The notes under the pieces were generated by a model. That model was given only the letters and a program-made list of their open reading frames with translations. It was not told where the DNA came from and made no database searches. DNA of 64,000 nucleotides from Silurus meridionalis (Eukaryota > Chordata > Actinopteri > Siluriformes > Siluridae), in assembly GCF_014805685.1 (NCBI RefSeq), contig NC_060892.1, positions 8,055,990 to 8,119,989 on the forward strand, given 5' to 3'. Every line of letters starts with the position of its first letter. The first letter of the stretch is position 1. Below, one piece after another: positions 37,101-48,891 of the stretch. Made by a program: the position numbers and the translations under genes.

Positions 37101-40100
37101 ACTACCAAAGTCAGCCAATTAGAACTTTAAAAGTAATTATTTTGCCCAATTGTCAACAATCCAGCATAATTGTTTTACATCTGCACTTCTGTAAAGTGAA
37201 TTTTTTTTTTCTTCTGATACTTTATGTATCACTCTCATTGGTTACAGTTCCTAAAGCCTCAACTGCTTAGTGCCATTGCATGAATTGAGTTCCACCTGCC
37301 CATGTTGCTTGGATAAGCACATCTCTCTTATAAACAACACCTTTTCAATTGAATTTCACATGATGAAATTCCAGTCAGAAATTCAGAAGTGATTATTTCA
37401 CATTCCTGAAGTAAAAAATGACATGCAGTATAACCCTGCAGCTGCACGGCTAGGATTCAAATATTACGGCTGTTAGATTAAAACTGATTTGTGAAGAAAT
37501 TTCCACTCGGTCTTTAGTTGTTTACAAAGTATAAACAAGCTTTCTCGGATTTACAGTCCCTTATAAAATAGGCCACCCAGTTTGTAGCAGGTTTCAAGTG
37601 AATAAACTCATGGTTCTTCATGACATCATGATCAATATAGGATACACTTATCTAAATGAGTAAATTTTAATAATTTGGGTGATTAATTTACAATATATTA
37701 CTGTATATAGAATGATAACCAGGCTGTCCTGTCTTTCAAAGATAGAAGACATCATTATAAAGAAGACATTGTTTTGGATGTTTGTGAAACCAATCCCAGT
37801 GGTTTGTAGGTGAAATAACACAGAATGATGAAAGATTTTCCGATCTGATTTCTTTCTACACTAGTCGAATGTCAGGATTATGTTCAGGGACTACACTTCT
37901 TATCAACCACTGAACCATGTCTCAATTTCTGCACCTGTTTCACATTTAAAGTTAATAAGCACTCAAGTCTCACCTCATAACCCCTTAGTTTGTCTCATAT
38001 TTGTCTCTCATGGCTGTTGTATTTTATGGTCTACATCCAGCTTAGGTTATGTTTCTTTATTTAATTTCTGTTTGAATTTTTTTTGTTTTAGTGTGTAACA
38101 TTTGCAATTTTCAATAAAATATCTCCACTAGCATTCGCATTTGCCTTTATTAAGTGACTACAGTCTTTCCAGGTGATTAGACAGAGTGAACCTTCTCTAG
38201 ATTTTTTTTTATCTTCATTTAGGCTGAAATTGCTCTTGAAACTGTTAAACTAGTCAGAGATTGTCAAGCATCATTTCCCATCATTAAATTCACCCACCCT
38301 TCATCCAGGATTTGTTCTCCTCTTCATCATACTTGTGATGTGAGCAGCATGATGATAGAATTGTCCTCTAAACGATGCTGAATAAAGACTTCACACAGCT
38401 TTTGTTTCTAGAGAGTAAAAGCTGTGATCATTATTTACTACAGTGACAAACAGACAAAGAGCAGCTGTTGACAGGAGCTTACTTCACGTGACCCCCACTT
38501 CACCCTCAGGACTGTACGGCACGTCCCAGAATTCCTCAGCTGCATTATCCTTGAACACTCCTGCTGTTGATACAGCGAGTTAGCAGTGATTCGTAGTGAC
38601 AGTTCGGCCTGTGTGTTGCTTCTCTTGTTCTTTTTCGTTGTAAAATACGTGGGAGAAGGTGCTACACAAATAAAACAAAATATATTGATAATATTATTTT
38701 TGGCATTTTTGGAACAGCTCTTTATTGATTTATGCACTTAAATGCTTTCCAATTATCTCAATATTTTCAGATTTGAAGGGGAACCTTCACCTCCCTGATT
38801 TAGAGTTTTCTCAGAGATTGATTTAAATTGAAGAAGAACACTTTCAGACAAACACTGATCATGTGTGGGTTGAAAAACTCTCCACACAAACCGAATCAAA
38901 ATTCTTGGCATGATATCGAACAAACCAGGGTGTGGTTTGGCTGACATGCAAAAGCAATCTGACATTAATGAGGGAAGTGCTGAGCAATATAAGACAGTTG
39001 ATTTCGGTTTGTTTTGCAAAGTACGGTCAGGTTTAGGCTGGCATGTGACAATCATTATAAAAAGTAGCATGTTTTTTTCTAAGCATCTAAGATAATTCCT
39101 ATAAGAGTGTTATCTTCTGAGACACATTAACTACGCTGAAAATCAAATATTTGTGCTTTGCAAGGTGCTAAATAGTGAGTTGACACAATAGTTTTATTCT
39201 TACTATGAGAACAGTGATCTTGCTAACAATGGCCTTTATTAAGAGAACAAATTAACAGTGATCTCATACTTAAGTAACCACTCATGATTTTCCAGCAGCT
39301 CAAGGATCAAGGATAGAGCTATTGCATGGAGGTTTTGGTTTTGAGCAAAGTGCATCGATGAGGGGGTGAGACATCTAAGTACTAACTCCAGCTGCATTAC
39401 TCATTTGAAGAATTAGCAGGAATGGCATTGTACGCAATGGAGGAAAATATTAAATAAAGTAAAAGCAGGCCAACATGTTGATGAATTTAATCATTAAATA
39501 AATCTGGGACAGTTGAAGGTCACATTTAGAAACAAGTTTATTAGAGGGACAACGCATGTAGGACGTTTTGGGGACAAAGTGAGAGAGAGATTGAGAGGGT
39601 TAGGACATGTGCAGAGGAGGGACATGGGGTATATCGGTATGCTGAGGATGAAGCCACCAGGAAGGAGTAAAAGAGGAAGGCCAAGGAGGAGGTTTATGGA
39701 TGTGGTAAGGGAAGACATGCAGGTAGTGCAGTGCAGTACATGCAGTGAATTTGCTTCCCAGTGACGCAAGTGCTTTTTAAGAAAGGTTTGTAAACAGTAT
39801 GTATATATGGACTTGTTCCAACCTCATGAAGTTAGAAGATGCCGACCATGCAAGGATCCCGTGGCATTTAGAGGTTGTATCAGCTCCAGTTGTATCCTAT
39901 TTCATAAAGATTTCAAAGATAGATTTCACCTATTTAGACAATGATGGCTGTATGTTCAGTTATTTTTAGAGGAGAGTAAATCTATACTGCTCTTCATGCA
40001 GCACATTGACTGAAATATATCCAATTTTCATTTCTGTAGTATTGTCTCTTGAGAAGATATACTAAAATGGGTGCTGAAATGTGGGGTATGTTTAGGACAT

Positions 40101-43100
40101 ATACTGTACTAATGAAGTCAACATTAGATGATGATTAAAGTAGACAATTGACATCTTACACAGAATGCATACAACTTGAAAATAAATGAAACAATAGCAT
40201 ATTCAGATATATTGGGGTCTCATATGAGGATTTCCCACACAGTTCAACAATGTATTTGCCTGTTTTAAATGATGTATTCTTAAATAATAAGCATCAACTG
40301 AGTAACATTTTTATTCATTTTTGATAACTGATGACATAAATTCTCATGCTCTCTCTCTACTGTTCATGTTAATCATAGTCAATCTGTCCTTTAAGAACTC
40401 AGACTCAGGAGCAGCCGTAACTGGTGAAAGAAAAGCATGCTGGGTTACATAAGGCCTAAGTGCTGCCAGGACTGTCTTGATTTTATTGGGCGTAGCTCTT
40501 TCTAAAAGAATCAAGACATTCTTCTGGGCAAAGCGGAGCCTTTCACATCTCATCTTCGCAACAAGGATTCGTGCCATGGATGTCGACTCAGCGCTTGGCT
40601 GTGTGGCTTGACACAGACAATGCGACCATAGTTTCCTAATCGAGAGCTCGCTGAAACTTAAAGCAAGGCGGTGTGTAAAATAGACGCACCTGTGCCTGCT
40701 GTTGTAAATGCCAGTAACCTTGTGTAATGAGTTGGTGCAATGCTGGGCTAAATAAAAACTGGTTCACTGCCTCTGATTCTATCGGTTATCAACACGACAT
40801 GACACAAGCTTGATCGAGGAGAAAGAGGTAGAGATGGGAAGTAATACTTTCTTACGGTACAGATTTTTCTGGTATATGCACTTTACTATTCATGTTTTTG
40901 GACAAGCTTTTACTTTCATTTATTACATTTCATACACAAATATCTGTATATTCTCATTTTTTTTAGCCCATTAACCTATTTCTTGTCATTGCTTCTTGAA
41001 TCTACCATCAATTTGTATCATTTCCTGGCTCTCACACACCACATATGCATTGCCTATGAAGTGAACAATAAGCAGGGCAGAAGGCAACAGGAAGTATGGG
41101 GCGTACATGGAAGAGGGAGTCAGTGATGTAAACATGACTGAGAACAGAGACATTCCTGATCACCTGATCATCATCATCTTTGCACTGCTTGTGTTCTATA
41201 TGGTGGTTGCTCGGCCTGGATCCATTCATTGGATAACAACATTTTAAATACTTTTGTATTAATATATTAATATGATGTAAGGTCCAGTTACCAATGTGAC
41301 ATGAAAACAGGTAGTAGTAATGACTACTTTTTACTGAAATACATGTTAGAGCCCAAACGTCTTTACTTTAACTTGAGTGAAATAGTATAGTCAGTACTTC
41401 AACTTTTACTCGAGTCTTTTATAACATAAGTATCTTACTTCTACTTAAGTGAAGGATGTGTGTACTTTTGCCATCTCTGGAAAGAGGCCATTTTTTCTAA
41501 AGCTTGCAGGGGTCAGACAGAGTTTAAGCCCAAATTCCTGAAGGAAATGAAAACTAAAGTGAAATCTTTGCATACGTAATAGTTTTGGACCTGAAACTCG
41601 GGGGAAAATCGTTTGCCATATCCTCCTTCTGTTTACCTGCCATGGTTTTACCGTCCTGTGTAATACTTCCTGGCTGCAGATGTACTGTATGTATGAGGAG
41701 GTTGTAAGCTATAGGTTTATGCATTGGACTTTGGATCCGAAGGTTGTGAGTTTTAATCCCAGCCACACCAAGCTGCCACTCCTGGGACTCTGAGCAAGGA
41801 CCTCAATCCCTTCTGCTCAGTTGTTTGAATGAGGTCAATGTAAGTCGATCTGCCAAATTCCATAAATGTGAAGATTTGTGCATGAACTGTGCATTTAAAC
41901 CTAGCCACTTGTAAAAAGCCCTAGTGATATAAAAGCGTAATTGCAGTTAACTGAGTCGCTTCCATCCCACTTTTTGTCATGTGTATATAATTAATAGTAA
42001 TTACTGATTATTTTGCTAATGATTTGCTCACAGGTGTCAGATGAATATAAATTGCAAGCATTTAAAAGGCACATTTAATGATTCATTAGAATGATGGCTT
42101 GCTTGGAGACTTTGAGAAACCTCTTTGCTGAGAGTGACTCATCATTAGACTTCTTTTTTTTTTGCCCATTGCAATTGATGTCAGACTCTGCCCCACTTTT
42201 GGAGAGCTCAACGAAACCCTTCTACACCATTCCCAGGCATACTTAAGTCTCCAGGGTCTTTAGTTTCAATTCAGTGAGAAATTTGTGACAGGTCTGGCAT
42301 TTCTCAACCAGCGATCAGCTGTATAATGACATGCCTTGCTTGTATTCAGTTCGCTCATGCTGCAGGACATTACGTTTTAGGGCATTTATAACTACAAAAG
42401 AAGATAAGGTATTGGTTAGTATTGCAGAGTTTTAAAAATATTATTGGGCACATTATTCCACACATAACTGTAATGTGAAATGTTAAAAAGCTTTTACTTT
42501 ATTGAGAGGAGATCCCAATCATGGTTCCCAATCAGAGTTCAAATCCGAATTGTTACAACTATACATGATTAGGACAAAGGTCTTGGACAAAGTACACAAA
42601 TCATGTACTTGAGTTAAAGTAAGTAGAATATTACTCCAATAAAAGTAAAAGTGCTCCCTGTGAACTTTCAATTGAGTAAAGGTACTCAAAGCATTCAAAT
42701 GTACTTAAGTATCCAAATAATATGTTTTATAATGGCTATCATGTTCATATTATTAATTATGTTACAAGACTCTTCACTTAATCAACTCTTAAAAAGATTT
42801 TAATGTTACTCTTAGTGAACCAATCTATTAATAGAATGATATTAATGAGTCAAACACTGATCGATATCAAATAAAATATCATGAGCCCAAAATTTTCTTT
42901 TCAACTACTTACAAAAAAATCATGCAAATATGACTACGGATGTTGTGGCAAGTTAGAGTCTGAAGTTTCTTCCATCATTTATTTCTCCTAAAATGTTCTG
43001 ATGTCTTTTGAACTGACACTGAACTGTATGTTGGTGATAAGTAGAAACCAACAAGCGCCAAACAAAACATGTTCAAAACAATCAGCTCTACCCTGATTGG

Positions 43101-46100
43101 TGGCCTGCTGAGTGCTTGACCAGTTTGTATCCACTCACAAATATAATAATAGAACGACTGATTTTGCATAAAGTAGTTGAGTAAAAGTAAGATATTCGAA
43201 TTTGAAATGTAGTGAAGTTAAAGTAAAAATCTTCTCAAATGGAAATTCTTCAGTAAAATACAGATACACGAAAAAGCTACTTATGTAAAGGAACAAATTA
43301 CATTTACTTCATTACTTTCCACCACTGGTAGGAGGCAATGAAGTAAAATTGACCATGATCTCTGGGTGAGAGAAATGGCATACACTCTCACCCTTCACAC
43401 AGCAGCACTAGCCATTCGGAGGTATGTTTAAGTTCATGTATGTGGAAGAGGGTAGATAGCTCTGTGATACAGCATGAGCAGGAGTCTGTCTGGGTTCATA
43501 TGTTTTATAATCAATGTAAATGTATAGGATTTACTACTGTCTACAGCATACAGCTTTGAGTACGAATGGGTGATAAAAAGCTAATTCTATTATGTATTTA
43601 TCACTATGTACACTACTGGCACACAGAATGATAGCTTGTTCTATCCCATGCTCAGATATATGAGATCCCTGGTTTTCCGACATCTGACAGGACATGGTCA
43701 CGGGTTCATGCGCTCGATTTGAGGGCAGATGCAATGGAATGTGGCAACCTGCTTAAAAACATTGGAAACACATTACCTTTCTGTCCTATTTTAAATAATG
43801 GGTTTAAGCCCATCATCTATAATTTCATTCCAATTATATTTGAGACACACCCAGTTCTCTTGGATGTATCGCAAACTCTTTGTGCCAAACCAGCAAAATT
43901 GCCCTGAATTAGTAGAGTAGCTGGCTAGCTAGCTGGTTGAAATGGATTTTCCTGCACAGGCACAGTTCTGGCACCCTTTAGCAAGGGATTAACTTTCTTC
44001 TTCATGGACAATTGGGTTTAACAGCATTTCCAGAGCAATTTAATATGCTGAAGAAAAACTCTGAACATTATAAACAGGCAGAATATACTACTGCACTGTG
44101 CAAGACAAGATTTCTAACCTTAAAATCGAATGTAACTAGAAAAAAAGGCTTGATCTAAAACTGCTAAATTGACTCTCTGGGGCATACCAAAAGGTTTAAT
44201 GTGAAACCCTACAACACTGCTAGGACCACAATTTTGGGAGCAAAGAACCATTAACTATCCGAAGAATCCTGCAAAAGACTGTAGAATTAGTTTGTGGTTA
44301 TCGAACCCTCTGCTTGTAAAAATCAACCATTGTCCTTGAAAATATACAATACAGTATCATGTACAGTATAACCAGCAACCTGTTATTTTGTCCTATAATT
44401 TAGTAAGTGTGTGTGTGTACAGTTGATTTTGTGGTGCTGGCAGGTCTTACTCACTATCTGTTCACTATTACAGTTTTTTTAGGAGCTCTCCTAATACTGT
44501 CTCCATGTGTCATATTTTATCTTACTTTTTTTCCTTCAAGTTCCTAGATATCGTTGCTGTTTCTCCTGACTTTTTGACTTGTGTGCCTTTCTGGATCAAT
44601 GTGAAGAGGGTACTTAGACACCTTAGACACATTTGTATCCTAATAAAGATTCTTGGAAAAACCTAAATAATAATCTAATTGAATGAACATTTTATTGTCT
44701 TTGGCTAGAGTTTGTTTCCGACGCCGTCTCTGAGCTATATTAGGTTAATGAAATGGATGCTATTTTGTGGCTATATTGATTTTATTTGCAGATACGTTTA
44801 CTGTGGGTTTTAGCTCTCTGCTTATGTCTATACTGGCCTGTTTTATCTCCTTGCACACTGGCGCATTTGTTGTCTCTCTGTCTATTATCGCTCTGTGTGG
44901 GCCGCCTGGCTCTTCTATAGCTCACAGAGGATAAATACGGTAGGTGAGGAAGATTGCCTTCCCTTGAGTCCTCGATCGCAGCACCCAAAACCTGGGTCAC
45001 TTTTTAGTGAGGACATTTTTGTGTGTCTGAGTGTGTGTGTGTGTGTGTTTAAGAGTACAGACAGATGGTGGGGTACTTAAGGGAATTTTGGAGCAAGAGG
45101 TCATTGAGTAGACTTGTTTAGGCTGAGGGACGGTCCAGGGGAAAAGAAAGCAGGTGTGTGAAAGAGAAAGTAGCTTCATAGACATAAGATATACGGCGTA
45201 TAAGATGGAGTTTTTAAAAGCGGTAGGTGCATGACACACTCACGCACACACACACATACTTTAATTTTGTTTCCATCCGCAGAGGTGGCTGAGCCTCTTC
45301 CTCTTAAGTTCTAGAGGGGTCTTAACCTCTCTCCTTACACACATACACATACATGCACACACAGCAGGCTGTTAATGCAGGCCTGTCAGTATAGAATTGA
45401 CTGTCGCTGATAAAAGCAAGTGCCTTTAAAAGTCAGCAGTCGCATATTTGCTGTAAATTTATTCCAAGGCACCGTTTCTCTTAACTCTGTCTCTACCCCT
45501 ATACAAGAAGTTGACTCTGTGATGCAGGATTCCCATTTCCAAATATGTTCCCTTCAAAAATGGCGAGAAAAACAACTATTGAGATTCCATAGTAATTCGT
45601 TAACCTTCTAAACCATCACAAATTGTTTATAAGAGTGTTGCTAGCCTATTTCGCTAATTCCCGACCCACTGTGAATTCAGTACAGTGAGTTCATTGTGCT
45701 TGAAAACTGCTGCCATGATTGAGGACTTGTGCTTTGAGCGTGTGTTGCTGCTAAGCTTTTTTGTGAGTAAAGTCTTTTGCGTGAGGCGGAATTTCCGCTC
45801 TGGCACGATCGGGCGGCTCTGGGATTGTTTTTGCCTCAGCACTGAATCCGTTCGAGGCGACCCATTGAGCAAAATGGGCTTCTGCATGAATTAATAAATG
45901 CAAATGTTTGTTTAGGCCGAAGGAGATCCGGTTGCTACGCAGGTGCTGTGGTGGATGAGTTGAGAAATCCGTTTTAAGCTGCATATTGCGGTTACCTGAT
46001 GACATTTAACGATTAAAAAGACTGAAGAACGGCACCCGATTTGGCCAAGTGAATCAGATTAATACTTCAACTCAAGCCTTTCTTCACCATGACCAGAGGA

Positions 46101-47491
46101 GCTTTATAATACTGTATTTATTGCTTCGGAGTAAATACGTATGCGTATTTTTATGTAGTGCTGATATCAGGTTGAAGCCACTTGCACAGACAATTGATTT
46201 TCCGTGTCCTTGAATCGTGTTGGGAATCATTTTACAATTTATATTCCATATACTGTCTGGCAATAAAGTTCCATGATGCTGTCACAGATTTACTGCATTA
46301 TCTCTAACTCCATACTTGCAATTCCTGTTTTTTGTCCAATTTTTAGCACTTACAGGTTTTAATGCAACTTGCATATTAGATTGAATTTAATTCTTATGAG
46401 ATTGTAAATCAAAAGCTGTGCCCAGTGGCACAGACCCATAGCTGCTAAAGCCTATTTGTTTAATACAGTGATCCTCAACCTTGTTTCTGCACCTACATTC
46501 CTGCAAAGTTTATTTCTGTCACTCTGTAATCACACCTAATCCGGCGAATTAACCTGATAGACTGGATTAAATGGAATAGGAATTGCACTAAGCTTGAACT
46601 TCAGCATTGTCAGTGGCTATCGGCTTGAAGATACTAAGAAAAGTATTGGTCAGATGATTCCCAAGATATTATTTTATTCGTTACATCCAATATCTAGTAA
46701 GATTTTCTTTTCTTGAACTCGTTCAAAAGTTGTCTTATCAGTTATCTAAGCCTAAACTTACACTTACTAGTACACAATGTACTCTATAAATTTGTTGCCC
46801 TACATGTCAAGTGAAACCACCTTAAACCATCAATGAACAGCTATACCTTGTTTTATGTCTTTTTATAGGTTTGAAAACTCTTAGTAATATATTGTTAGTG
46901 ATATGGTAGTGTATATGGCACTGGAATGCATTAGATGAAGCAGTAATAGTGAGATTTTAAAAGTGTATTTGTTGACTATTTGTGTTCATTGTCCATTGTC
47001 CTCTGAAACTTAATTATTGTTTTTGACCAAAGAACAGTGCTCTGAGATTTCCAGTTCATTGGTGCTCATGGGGGTGTTTATCTATTCAGTGGTATTCCAG
47101 TAAAGGTCCCGTGAATAATTTGGTAGGGAAAGACTGAGAGATGATGCTAAAGATGTGCGACAAGTCAGTATAACATTATCCCTACTGGGTTCTTTTTGAT
47201 AAAATGGGCAATGTAAAATGTACCAAGCAACTTGTATGTGTGAAAATGTTTGTAATACTGTTTCAGTATAAAGGGTTTGGTTAGCAAAACCAGATGTGTT
47301 TGCACAGAGAAGCATGCGCTATACCCGTGCAAACTATTAATGTGACTCTAATGGTTTGCTTTGTTCTACAGGCAGAATCAAGTCATTCTCAGAGTGCATA
47401 CTTCTTGCCTGAGTTTGCTCTCTCACCCCAAGGAAGCTTTCTGGAGGACACAACAGGAGAGCAGTATCTCACATATCGCTATGATGATCAG
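21409..47491 (+). CDS. adamtsl3: ADAMTS-like protein 3, first two coding exons (gene continues beyond the window)
   Basis: ADAMTSL3 (punctin-2) is a secreted extracellular-matrix glycoprotein built of thrombospondin type 1 and Ig repeats, without a protease domain. Exons 21409-21477 and 47372-47491 join in phase 0 to give 63 residues. Residues 1-23 form a hydrophobic signal peptide (core VVHILLLSG). Residues 31-63 read SAYFLPEFALSPQGSFLEDT then TGEQYLTYRYDDQ, which matches human ADAMTSL3 almost residue for residue, with Tyr for Phe after TGEQ. The next human segment begins TSRNTRSDEDKDGNWDAWG; I find no exon for it here, so the coding region runs off the right end. The first coding intron is 25.9 kb. 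Large 5' introns are also known for human ADAMTSL3. Confidence 0.9.
23552..23752. repeat. (CT)n(CA)n and (GT)n microsatellites
   Basis: CT then CA units cover 23552-23641; GT units cover 23720-23752. Open frames through them (CVCV, LSLS, HTHT) are artefacts. Confidence 0.95.
24105..24640. repeat. Degenerate tandem array, about 11 units of about 44 bp
   Basis: Units share a core close to TATTCACCCCAAAGTAGTGAG followed by GAACATCATG and a T-rich or A-rich spacer. Clear units start near 24107, 24158, 24201, 24243, 24293, 24336, 24371, 24435, 24470, 24516 and 24581. Unit length varies because of spacer length. Confidence 0.8.
26675..26726. repeat. Tandem duplication of 26 bp
   Basis: Two adjacent copies beginning AGCCGAGACCTGGCCTAGCC differ by one base. 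No wider element recognised. Confidence 0.9.
27460..27711. repeat. (GT)n and (CT)n(GT)n microsatellites
   Basis: GT units 27460-27516 and a CT-to-GT compound tract 27655-27711. Confidence 0.95.
28258..28838. repeat. (AT)n, family A fragment, (GT)n
   Basis: AT units 28258-28321; a minus-strand family A fragment 28480-28620 (aacatctcagggagtttttt, cttgccactcattagg, gaattgaattgaattc); GT units 28811-28838. Confidence 0.85.
30570..31531. mobile_element. Tigger/pogo-like DNA transposon, about 0.96 kb, non-autonomous
   Basis: The left end TACAGTGGAACCCACTTAT and right end GGGTTCCACTGTA form terminal inverted repeats bounded by TA, with repeated TATCTCGA motifs inside both ends. This matches Tigger-class termini (CAGTNGAACC). 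It is more GC-rich than its surroundings and has no transposase frame. Confidence 0.85.
31228..31267. repeat. 11-bp hairpin inside the Tigger-like element
   Basis: ACCTGCCACGC (31228-31238) and GCGTGGCAGGT (31257-31267) are exact inverted repeats around two GCTGAAGGGG copies. Confidence 0.85.
32395..32600 (-). repeat. Family A repeat, minus strand
   Basis: Contains tttgagtctggttcctctc, gagggagtttttcttgc and gtaaagctgctctctgac, the reverse complement of the family signatures. Confidence 0.75.
32938..33640 (+). mobile_element. Family E repeat, copy 1
   Basis: It begins gtaggtggacgaagtacac and ends ctgtcctccactgctg, a decayed inverted pair. Its interior (gcatgctgtgtgtttgaccag, attggtggc, gagcccaaaaccttcttttc) is shared with copies at 42570 and 52690. 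Confidence 0.75.
34147..34202. repeat. (CT)n microsatellite
   Basis: CT units with two CG interruptions near the right end. Confidence 0.95.
34906..35097 (+). repeat. tRNA-derived SINE copy
   Basis: TTGTAGCTCAG head, ggttatgagttcaatctc box B, CCTGGGCCCCTGAGCAAGG, and a tail ending in aaatgccatcattgtaaatg. Confidence 0.75.
35850..36295 (+). mobile_element. Tc1-like element, 5' part
   Basis: It begins with CAGTGCCTGTCAAAAAGTTT, a typical Tc1-family terminus, and stops abruptly where a family A repeat starts, so the other terminal repeat is missing. Confidence 0.7.
36296..36460 (+). repeat. Family A repeat
   Basis: Contains CTATAGCGCTTTTCACAAC, tcaaagcagctttacaga and ggcaaggaaaaactccctt. It directly abuts the truncated Tc1-like element. 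Confidence 0.8.
36893..36928. repeat. (TATG)n microsatellite
   Basis: About nine TATG units. Confidence 0.95.
39513..39764 (+). pseudogene. Tail of a non-LTR retrotransposon reverse transcriptase ORF
   Basis: The 83-residue frame contains LGHVQRRDMGYIGMLRMKPP, GRSKRGRPRRRFMDVVREDM, the conserved C-terminal end of fish LINE polyproteins of the RTE-like group. Only the 3' end is present, as expected for 5'-truncated insertions. No function expected. Confidence 0.8.
41691..41875 (+). repeat. tRNA-derived SINE copy
   Basis: Contains GACTTTGGATCCGAAGGTTG, gagttttaatcccag (box B region), ccaagctgccactcctggg and ctgctcagttgtttgaatgag. Confidence 0.75.
42570..43328 (+). mobile_element. Family E repeat, copy 2
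   Basis: It begins near ttggacaaagtacacaaatc and ends tttccaccactgg. Interior matches copy 3, including gaactgacactgaactgtatg and GAAATGTAGTGAAGTTAAAG. Confidence 0.8.
47372..47491 (+). CDS. adamtsl3: adamtsl3 second coding exon
   Basis: The acceptor is tgttctacag|GCAGAA and the donor GATCAG|GTAAGC, 120 nt in phase 0. It encodes AESSHSQSAYFLPEFALSPQ, GSFLEDTTGEQYLTYRYDDQ. From SAYFLPEF onward it is nearly identical to mature human ADAMTSL3, which makes this the most secure anchor of the gene in the window. The surrounding open frame (47294-47650) extends into both introns and is not coding there. Confidence 0.95.
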
Positions 47492-48422
47492 GTAAGCATT
47501 AGGGATGTGAACTGTAATCTTTCCTTTACACACATTTCACTTAGCTTAGAGGGGAATATGGTACATTGTACGGTAATTAAAAATGTTTCGGCAAGATCCA
47601 AAATGCACAGTAGATTACTTTCTTTAGAAAACCCTGATGCAGGTATTTAATGGCTTGTTCTGAAACTATGTAGGAAAAAGCTACTGATAACATTAAAAAA
47701 AAATTCTGACATTATCTGCAGAGGATTGTTTCTACCACAGAGGGTTTTTTTATTTTGGTTTCATTTGTTTTTGGCACATCATTGTTTTAACAGTGGGACT
47801 ATGCTAATACTAAAGGCATCTAGTGATAACAACTGTGGACCATTAAAATATGCACTGTATTTGTAGATCGTCGGACTGGATACGCAATATTGGCTTGGGC
47901 AAAAGAGAAGTAGGAAGTATTAGCCTTTTCACATAAAGTATTTTGTCTGTTAGATAAGTTCAGCAAAATATTGTATGCAACACTGTTATACCAACTGCTG
48001 ATGCTCAATTAGCAGCAAATCTAATTAGCCATCTTGGTTTTATGTGTTCTCAGGTAAATGCAGCTGATATTTTTTTCCTATGCTAGCAAATTATAAAAGC
48101 GTTTGAAGTAAATTAGGCACATTAAAACAGTTTTTGAAACAGTTCGTTATTTCAGATGTTTTATGGATAACTGTAGTGAAAACATGTATATCTGCAGTTA
48201 CTAATGCAATTATTTGATCATCCAATGAATGCAGCCTAATGCATAAAATCACAGAAAGAAGTCAAGAGCTGCATGTAATTTTGACATTCTTCTTCTTCTT
48301 CTTCTTCTTGAATGTTGGCATAATTGGCGTAACTATTGGTTGTGATTACCTGTGACACTTGTCCTTCTTGTTCCTGCTTGTTTTTTAGTTTTTTTTTTAC
48401 CAAAATAAACCAGTAATGCTGT

Positions 48423-48891
48423 GTAGAGGTCAACTGATAGTGGATTTTACTGTTACCGATAGCTAGGTTGAACCGTACTTGCCAATAACCAATTAATCAA
48501 CCAAAAGTTTTCAAAATGAATACTGGATTTAAAAAAACAAACATAACACTCCATGTAAAACAATACTGAACTTGATTACACACACACAAAAACAGTACTG
48601 AATCATGAAAATGTGCTAAATGTAATAAATATGAATATATATTAATTATATTAATAAATATTGAGGAAAATAAAAGATATGCATTCAAAATGAAAAACAA
48701 AGTAAACAGTCCCAAATGAAGAAAAAAGTCACTTAAAATAAACAGCACATGAAATCAGTGATTTGACTCTAGGGGCCGCTCTCGTGCTGTATAGCGCAAC
48801 CCAGAAAAACTATCTGTATGGATTTTTAGTTACAGCAGTCACTTATCGGTGCCGATTAATCTGCAAAACTGATGAATTAGTCGATCTCTAA
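48423..48891. mobile_element. Dispersed repeat family B, full-length-looking copy
   Basis: The ends TAGAGGTCAACTGATAG and CTGATGAATTAGTCGATCTCTA (inverted) pair imperfectly; the centre has gactctaggggccgctctcg. Same family as the two lamin-intron copies. Confidence 0.7.

Larger units (their letters stand above)
21478..47371 (+). other. adamtsl3: adamtsl3 first coding intron (25.9 kb)
   Basis: No other convincing exon or RNA gene was seen. The intron contains microsatellites, a degenerate tandem array (24105-24640), a Tigger-like element (30570-31531), two copies of the wedge-shaped 0.7 kb repeat, SINE copies, a Tc1-like element and a LINE tail, listed separately. Stretches such as 29.0-30.5, 36.9-39.4 and 43.4-47.3 kb show nothing I can name. 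Confidence 0.75.

Noticed and set aside
39494..39769. Minus-strand frame opposite the LINE tail
   Set aside because: Antisense shadow; the plus strand carries the reverse-transcriptase tail.
40344..40577. 77-residue minus-strand frame starting MARILVAKMRCERLRFAQKN
   Set aside because: Somewhat protein-like composition and locally higher GC, but I recognise no family and see no splice sites or partner exons. It may be a piece of an old retroelement.
45685..45894. 69-residue plus-strand frame, raised GC
   Set aside because: No domain or splice context; nothing supports a gene.
47294..47650. A 118-residue open frame around the adamtsl3 exon
   Set aside because: Only 47372-47491 is coding; clear splice sites bound it and the flanks match nothing.
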